A DNA stretch of 47,106 nucleotides from JBKDZL01 sp047971145. GTDB lineage: Bacteria; Bacillota_I; Bacilli_A; Erysipelotrichales; Erysipelotrichaceae. Positions 42,003 through 47,106 of the stretch are shown in pieces. Location: the NCBI GenBank assembly GCA_047971145.1, contig JBKDZL010000004.1, positions 1-47,106 on the forward strand, given 5' to 3'. A model generated the notes under the pieces. That model ran no database searches. It saw only the letters and a list, made by a program, of their open reading frames with translations, and had not been told where the DNA came from. How positions within the stretch are numbered: position 1 is the first letter of the stretch; every line of letters begins with the position of its first letter. Made by a program: the position numbers and the translations under genes.

Positions 42003-42948
42003 TAAAAAAACACGGTTGGCAATGATAAATCCTTATAATTCTGTTAAAGAAATTGTGGACAATAGTGGAGAGTTTTATTTAGGGGTTAAAGATGTTGAGC
42101 AGATACCTAACACTCTAGTCAAAAAATTAGCTGAATATAACTTTTCTTTGCACACTTTGGATCATTATAGTCATGGTGGCAGAGCCATTGATTTACATCG
42201 TATTAATCCAATAACTGGTAATTATATGAGTGGTAGTAGTAGCGGAAGTGCGATTAATGTTTTTCTAGGAATTAATGATTTGGCAATTGGTACTGATGGT
42301 GGAGGCTCAGTCTTAGCACCTGCAATCAGCTTAAATCTTTATAGTTTTTTATCACCGATAATTGAAGCAGAGTATTTAAGCAAGTATTCTAAAATATCTA
42401 CTGATGGGATAAAATTTACACCATCGATTGGCTTTATCAGTAAAGACTATCGATTACTATTAGAGGTAGTGAGTAATTATTTACAATTAGTTAAGCCCCT
42501 TAATTCAATTAAAATCAATTCAACTATTAAACTTGATTTTCCTTGCCAAAGAGTAGCTTATTTGGATAATTCTAGTAGTCGCTTAGAGATGATAGATTAT
42601 TTGTTAGCTCAATTGACTGAGTGTGATGTCTTTATTTATCAGGAAGAGCAAATAGATGTTGAGGGTATTGGTGATACTATTTATGGACATTTTGATCAAA
42701 TGAGTCAGAGAAAACAGAATTTAGCCAATAAAGGCTTATTAAAAGTTATTAATATGGCGGCAGCTAGTGCTATTACTATACCAACCAATAATTTAAGTAG
42801 TGCCATAGTTTTAGTGTGTAAGAGTGATAAAATTTCTATTGCTAAAATGCTTAAGATTTCTCAACAATTACCAAAACATTCTGATGAATTACTGGAGCGT
42901 TATTTTGGTGATTTAGATTTATATTTTCAGAAAGGATATCAAAAATAA
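41995..42948 (+). CDS. Compact amidase-signature-family protein, new member of a yhf cluster
   Basis: A 317-residue protein with the core of the amidase signature (AS) family: GVKD with K32, GSSSGS (cis-Ser at about S81/S82) and GTDGGGSVLAPA with nucleophile S105. The 24-residue spacing between the two serines equals that in FAAH. AS enzymes usually have 450-500 residues, so this is strongly shortened, mainly after the catalytic core. The start is GTG 41995, overlapping php by 8 bases (GAGGT ahead), and the stop overlaps yhfS, so it is coupled on both sides. E. coli yhf has no such gene. It probably hydrolyses an amide or ester in the cluster's pathway. Confidence 0.78.
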   Translation: MNNKKTRLAMINPYNSVKEIVDNSGEFYLGVKDVEQIPNTLVKKLAEYNFSLHTLDHYSHGGRAIDLHRINPITGNYMSGSSSGSAINVFLGINDLAIGTDGGGSVLAPAISLNLYSFLSPIIEAEYLSKYSKISTDGIKFTPSIGFISKDYRLLLEVVSNYLQLVKPLNSIKINSTIKLDFPCQRVAYLDNSSSRLEMIDYLLAQLTECDVFIYQEEQIDVEGIGDTIYGHFDQMSQRKQNLANKGLLKVINMAAASAITIPTNNLSSAIVLVCKSDKISIAKMLKISQQLPKHSDELLERYFGDLDLYFQKGYQK

Positions 42949-44054
42949 TGAAAACATTTCCCTTAAAAAGTTTAAGTATTAAACAGGCTAAAGAATTACA
43001 ATTTAAATTAATTGAGGAAATAACTAAAGAATTTAAAGGCGGTGAATTCTTAAATTTAGGAGATTTGGGAGTAGTGCAACCTAATAATCAGCCGACAACT
43101 ACACTGAAAACAGAGAAAGTAATTGCCAATTTTTTTGACAGTGAAGCTTGTAAGTTAATTAGAGGATCAGGTACTGCAGCCATTCGCTTTGCTTTTCAAT
43201 CTTGTCTAAATACTGGAGATAAAATCTTAGTACATAATGCACCGATTTATCCTACTACCTTGAGTACAATAGAAATGATGGGTTTAAAATATACTGTTGC
43301 TGATTATAATGATTACTATGACTTGATTAAAGTTATTGATGCTAATCCGGATATTAAAGCAGTTTTAATACAATATACTAGACAAACGATTTCTGATAAG
43401 TATGATATTGCAGAATTGATTAAGGTAATAAAAAAACATACTAAAGCTAAAATAATTACAGATGATAATTATGCTGCATTAAAAGTTGAGTATATTGGCT
43501 CGCAATTATCAGCTGATTTGTCTTGTTTTTCTTGTTTTAAATTATTAGGTCCAGAAGGAGTTGGCTGTGTAGTTGGCAAGGCTGAATTAATTGAAAAGAT
43601 TAATAAGTTGAATTATTCTGGTGGTAGCCAAGTTCAAGGTTTTGAAGCTCAAGAGGTTTTACGTGGCTTTACTTATGCTCCAGTGGCATTAGCACTGCAG
43701 GCTGAAGTTATTGAAGAAGTTGTACAATACTTTCAAGATAAGAAAAACCCAATCATAAAAGATGTGACTATTGCGAATGCTCAATCTAAAGTATTATTAA
43801 TAGAGTTCAGTGAAAATATTGCAGCTGAAGTTTTGAAACAAGCAGAATTATTAGGAGCCGCACCTCATCCTGTGGGAGCTGAGAGTAAATATGAATTAAT
43901 TCCGATGTTTTATCGTGTATCTGGCACCTTTGCTGAGGCTGATTCTAGCTTAAGGCAAAGAATGATAAGAATTAACCCTATGCGCAGTGGTAGTAATACC
44001 ATTATTAGAATTTTACTAGAAAGTATTGAAAGGGCAAAAAATGTTTCTAAGTAA
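42948..44054 (+). CDS. yhfS: YhfS-like PLP-dependent aminotransferase-fold enzyme
   Basis: A 368-residue fold-type I PLP enzyme, YhfS-like. Visible: the phosphate-binding GSGTAAIRFAF, TDDNYAALK with the PLP-contacting Asp, and SCFKLLGPEGVG where K198 should form the Schiff base. It probably does transamination, elimination or cleavage of an amino acid-like intermediate; the exact reaction is unknown. The ATG overlaps the amidase-like gene stop by 1 base, and the 3' end overlaps yhfX by 14 bases. Confidence 0.88.
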   Translation: MKTFPLKSLSIKQAKELQFKLIEEITKEFKGGEFLNLGDLGVVQPNNQPTTTLKTEKVIANFFDSEACKLIRGSGTAAIRFAFQSCLNTGDKILVHNAPIYPTTLSTIEMMGLKYTVADYNDYYDLIKVIDANPDIKAVLIQYTRQTISDKYDIAELIKVIKKHTKAKIITDDNYAALKVEYIGSQLSADLSCFSCFKLLGPEGVGCVVGKAELIEKINKLNYSGGSQVQGFEAQEVLRGFTYAPVALALQAEVIEEVVQYFQDKKNPIIKDVTIANAQSKVLLIEFSENIAAEVLKQAELLGAAPHPVGAESKYELIPMFYRVSGTFAEADSSLRQRMIRINPMRSGSNTIIRILLESIERAKNVSK

Positions 44055-45198
44055 GACCAGAAAATATAACGCTGCTTTAATTGAGCAGACTATAAAATTA
44101 CATCAAGATAATAAATTACTGCCAGATAGTTATATTATTGATGTCGATACTTTTATCAGTAATGCTAAATTAATGTTAACAGAAGCAAAAGCTAGTAAAA
44201 TTGATTTATATTTTATGCTTAAACAAGTGGGTAGAAACCCTTATTTAGCTAAAAAATTGATCGAGATTGGTTATAAAGGTGCAGTGGTAGTAGATTTTAA
44301 AGAAGCCCAATTGATGATGCAACATCAGATACCGATTGCTAATGTAGGGCATTTAGTCCAAGTACCCAAAGCTTTAATTAAAGAGTTAGTCGCATATAAT
44401 TGTGAATATTTTACAGTATACTCACTAGCTAAAATTAAAGAAATAAATGCTGCAGCTCAGGATTTAGGAAAAAAACAAAAAATCATGTTAAGAGTAGTTT
44501 CAAATGAAGATATGATTTATAGTGGGCAATATGCAGGTTTTTCTCAAAATGAAATTGTAGAGTTAAGCGCAGAAATTAACAAGTTAGACAATATTGAATT
44601 GGCCGGTTTGACCTCTTTTCCTTGTTTTATTTATGATCACAATAACCAAGCTTTAAAGCCAACTAATAATTTAAATACTATTCTTGAAACTCAAGTATTA
44701 CTGAATTCACTAGGTTTTTGTGATTTGAATATTAATGCCCCTAGTGCTACATCAATTGCTACTTTACAATTAATGAAAGATTATCCTATTAATTCTGCTG
44801 AGCCGGGTCATGGCTTGAGTGGTAGCACTCCCATCAGTGCCATGATTGATACCATTGAAAAGCCTTGTGTAATTTATTTGAGTGAGATTTCACATAATTT
44901 TAATAATAAAGGTTATTGTTATGGTGGTGGGCTTTATAGGCGTGGTCATCTTCAATACGCTTTAGTAGGAAAAGACTATAATAATATTAAGGAGTTAAGT
45001 GTTATTAGCCCTGATTTAGATAGTATTGATTATCATTTTGGTTTAAGTAGTGAGTGCTGTGTTTCAGATACGGTAATTATGGCCTTTAGATTTCAAATTT
45101 TTGTGACTAGAAGTGATGTGTATTTAATTGAAAATATCAAATCAAATCCAATAATTGTAGGCCATTATGATAGCTTAGGAAGGAAAAAGAATGGGTAA
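44041..45198 (+). CDS. yhfX: YhfX-like PLP-dependent alanine racemase-fold enzyme
   Basis: A fold-type III PLP protein of 385 residues. I start at ATG 44041, with GAAAGGG 6 nt upstream. The N-terminal barrel has SYIIDVDTFISNA and YFMLKQVGRNP, in which K61 should bind PLP. Later NAPSATS and EPGHGLSG are likely cofactor phosphate-binding loops. The second domain includes the GGGLYRRGH block. A racemase or related role on an amino acid or amino phosphonate is possible. It overlaps yhfS and yhfW, so expression is coupled. Confidence 0.88.
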   Translation: MFLSKTRKYNAALIEQTIKLHQDNKLLPDSYIIDVDTFISNAKLMLTEAKASKIDLYFMLKQVGRNPYLAKKLIEIGYKGAVVVDFKEAQLMMQHQIPIANVGHLVQVPKALIKELVAYNCEYFTVYSLAKIKEINAAAQDLGKKQKIMLRVVSNEDMIYSGQYAGFSQNEIVELSAEINKLDNIELAGLTSFPCFIYDHNNQALKPTNNLNTILETQVLLNSLGFCDLNINAPSATSIATLQLMKDYPINSAEPGHGLSGSTPISAMIDTIEKPCVIYLSEISHNFNNKGYCYGGGLYRRGHLQYALVGKDYNNIKELSVISPDLDSIDYHFGLSSECCVSDTVIMAFRFQIFVTRSDVYLIENIKSNPIIVGHYDSLGRKKNG

Positions 45199-46402
45199 AT
45201 TTATAGTTTTAGTATTAGATAGCTTTGGAATTGGTGCGATGAGTGATGTGGTTAGTGTGCGAGTTAGTGATGTTGGTGCTAATACTTTTGGTACTATTAT
45301 TAAAAGCTATCCTGATTTAAAATTACCAACCTTGGAAGCTTTAGGTTTGATGAATACTTGTCAATATAAGAGTGCTAAGATGAAATATTCTAATAAAGCA
45401 ATTTATGGAAAGAGTGAATTGGCTCATCATGGTGCAGACTCTTTTTTAGGTCATCAAGAAATTGTGGGAACAGTTCCCAATTTACAAGAAAGCAGTTATT
45501 TCCAAAAAGATTTAGAAATTGTCAAAAATCATTTAGTGAATAATAAACATAAAGTAGAAGTAATTGGAGATAAACTTAAGTATTTATTAGTTGATGATTA
45601 TGTTACAGTGGCGGACAATATTGATTCTGATTTAGGTATGGCTTATAATTGTACAGCTCCACTTGATTATATTGACTATGATTTAGTTTTAAGTATTGGT
45701 AAACAAGTCAGAGAAGTAGTTAAAACAGGTAGAGTTATTGCCTTTGGTGGTAGAGGGAATAATATTAAAGATTTATTTAAGGCAGCGCAAATAAAAGAAG
45801 ATAAATATATTGGTATTAATGCTCCCTTATCTGGATCTTATAATCAAGGGTATCAATGTCGTCATTTGGGTTTTGGTACTGATTCTAGCTCACAAATTCA
45901 AACTATTTTAACTCAGCAAAAAATACCGGTAACCTTTATTGGTAAAGTGGCAGATATTGTAGAGAATAACCAAGGCAAATCAATCTCTTGTGTTGATACT
46001 GAAAAAGTGTTGGATTTAACTATTAGCGAAATTAAAAATATGGAACATGGTTTAATTATCAGTAATGTTCAAGAAACTGATTTGGCAGGTCATGGTCAAA
46101 ATACTGAAAAATATAAAGATTTAATAGTCTTGAGTGATAAAAAGTTGGCCAAGATGGTTGAGTTATTAGGGGATGAGGACGTTTTAATAGTTATGGCTGA
46201 TCATGGTAATGATCCTGGTATTGGACATAATAGGCATACTAGAGAAATTGTTCCTTTGCTGATCTGTGCTAAAAAATACCCACCTCATGATATTGGCACT
46301 AGAAAGTCAATGTCGGATGTTGCTGCGACAATAGCTGACTACTTTGGTGTAAAAAAACCTAGAGATGGAAGTTCATTTTGGAATTTGATTGTTAATGGTT
46401 AA
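45191..46402 (+). CDS. yhfW: YhfW-like phosphopentomutase-family metalloenzyme
   Basis: A 403-residue alkaline phosphatase-superfamily protein related to DeoB. Metal-binding motifs: LVLDSFGIGAMSD at the N-terminus, and ADHGNDPGIGHNRHTREIVPLL near the C-terminus, with QETDLAGHGQ between. The DeoB active-site stretch DTxTGHWE reads DSFLGHQE (D83-E90) here, so the second threonine is replaced by Leu and the first by Ser. It may move or transfer phosphate on the pathway intermediate. It starts inside the yhfX stop and ends the operon. Confidence 0.88.
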   Translation: MGKFIVLVLDSFGIGAMSDVVSVRVSDVGANTFGTIIKSYPDLKLPTLEALGLMNTCQYKSAKMKYSNKAIYGKSELAHHGADSFLGHQEIVGTVPNLQESSYFQKDLEIVKNHLVNNKHKVEVIGDKLKYLLVDDYVTVADNIDSDLGMAYNCTAPLDYIDYDLVLSIGKQVREVVKTGRVIAFGGRGNNIKDLFKAAQIKEDKYIGINAPLSGSYNQGYQCRHLGFGTDSSSQIQTILTQQKIPVTFIGKVADIVENNQGKSISCVDTEKVLDLTISEIKNMEHGLIISNVQETDLAGHGQNTEKYKDLIVLSDKKLAKMVELLGDEDVLIVMADHGNDPGIGHNRHTREIVPLLICAKKYPPHDIGTRKSMSDVAATIADYFGVKKPRDGSSFWNLIVNG

Positions 46403-46437
46403 TTTAGATAAGTATTATTAAAATATTGGAGGTTTTT

Positions 46438-47106
46438 ATGGAAATAATTAAAATAAATGAAAATTTTTATTGGTTAGGTGTCAAGGATAAACAACTTAGA
46501 AATTTCGATATTATTATGGAAACTAAATATGGAACTACTTATAATTCTTACTTGCTCAAGACAACTATGGGTGCTATTTTGTTTGAAACGGTTAAAGCTA
46601 AGTTTTTTGATGAGTATTTAATTAAATTGCAAGAATTAATAGACGTTAGTGATATTAAATATATTGTTTGTAGTCATACTGAGCCTGATCATAGTGGTTC
46701 TTTAATCAAATTATTAGAGTTAAATCCGACAATTGAAATTATCTCTAGTATTACTGCTAATAGATATCTACAAGAGATTATTAATGATGAATTCAAATCA
46801 AGAATAGTTAAAGATAATGAAGTTTTAAAGATTGCTGATAAAACTTTAACTTTTTATTCGGCTTTAAATTTACACTGGCCTGATGCGATGTATACTTATC
46901 TTCAAGAAGATAAAATTCTAGTAAGTTGTGATTCTTTTAGTGCCCATTTTGCCACTGATGAGATGTTGCTTAGTAAAGTTGTTAGAAAAGATAATTATTT
47001 TGAAGCACTGTATTATTATACGGAAATGATTATGGGTCCTTTTAAAAACTTTATTGATAGAGCTATGGACAAAATTAAAGATTTAGATATTAACTATATT
47101 GACACA
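46438..47106 (+). CDS. FprA-type flavodiiron protein (3'-truncated by window edge)
   Basis: The frame from ATG 46438 (TTGGAGG 6 nt upstream) is open to the window end, 223 codons. It is the metallo-beta-lactamase-like domain of a flavodiiron protein that reduces oxygen or nitric oxide: HTEPDHSGS gives the HxExDH diiron ligands, followed by NLHWPDAMYTY and CDSFSAHFAT with further ligands. The flavodoxin domain would lie beyond the window. Its presence suggests an anaerobic or microaerophilic lifestyle. It follows yhfW by 35 nt, with no terminator seen between, but is probably unrelated in function. Confidence 0.92.
   Translation, partial: MEIIKINENFYWLGVKDKQLRNFDIIMETKYGTTYNSYLLKTTMGAILFETVKAKFFDEYLIKLQELIDVSDIKYIVCSHTEPDHSGSLIKLLELNPTIEIISSITANRYLQEIINDEFKSRIVKDNEVLKIADKTLTFYSALNLHWPDAMYTYLQEDKILVSCDSFSAHFATDEMLLSKVVRKDNYFEALYYYTEMIMGPFKNFIDRAMDKIKDLDINYIDT

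Overview
The window reads as chromosomal DNA from a low-GC (around 30% by eye) Gram-positive bacterium of the Bacillota. TGA, TAG and TAA all end real genes, so the standard bacterial code applies. A PASTA-domain kinase, a class A penicillin-binding protein, a sortase and many lipoproteins indicate a walled, monoderm cell. The backbone follows Bacillus-like synteny (priA-rsmB-rlmN-stp-prkC-rsgA-rpe-thiN-rpmB; rplM-rpsI; glyS-dnaG-rpoD-trmK, ispH, cshB), but def/fmt are missing between priA and rsmB and there is no spoVM. A non-sporulating lineage near Erysipelotrichia/Mollicutes is my guess; it is not proven here.

Layout. 1-8.7 kb: a translation, signalling and ribosome-assembly operon ending at rpmB and a terminator. 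8.7-10.3 kb: a possible 22-residue peptide gene, then two RNA-modification-type genes on the minus strand. 10.3-16.7 kb: a PAQR/hemolysin III protein, a thioredoxin-like lipoprotein, a nucleotidyltransferase, an M24 peptidase, KtrB/KtrA-type potassium uptake and a lipoprotein of unknown role. 16.8-20.4 kb: a heterodimeric ABC exporter. 20.4-21.1 kb: a TPP riboswitch with thiT, which with thiN at 7.8 kb makes a thiamine salvage route. 21.2-25.3 kb: a class A PBP, rpiB, tRNA-Arg(CCG) and rplM-rpsI behind an L13-type leader.

25.3-29.5 kb is an accessory island. Two small reading frames broken only by TAA codons (the second a promoter-equipped secreted peptide) precede an intact lipoprotein/ABC ATPase/permease module. 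It resembles a peptide (bacteriocin-like) locus that has lost its peptide but kept its transporter or immunity genes. 29.5-37.3 kb returns to housekeeping genes.

37.3-46.4 kb holds a sortase and a Gram-positive version of the uncharacterised Escherichia coli yhf cluster: yhfZ, yhfY, yhfU, yhfT, php, yhfS, yhfX, yhfW. It carries one extra gene, a compact amidase-signature protein translationally coupled between php and yhfS. Overlapping genes, an inverted repeat just downstream of the promoter and an internal terminator-like hairpin suggest one regulated catabolic operon for an unknown substrate. This is my best candidate for an undescribed system. The window ends inside a flavodiiron protein gene.

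A cross-cutting observation: at least seven genes (rlmN, the 10302 methyltransferase, trhA, the GNAT gene, ispH, cshB and the sortase) have their ATG only 6-7 nt after a good -10 box and no Shine-Dalgarno sequence, suggesting frequent leaderless mRNAs.
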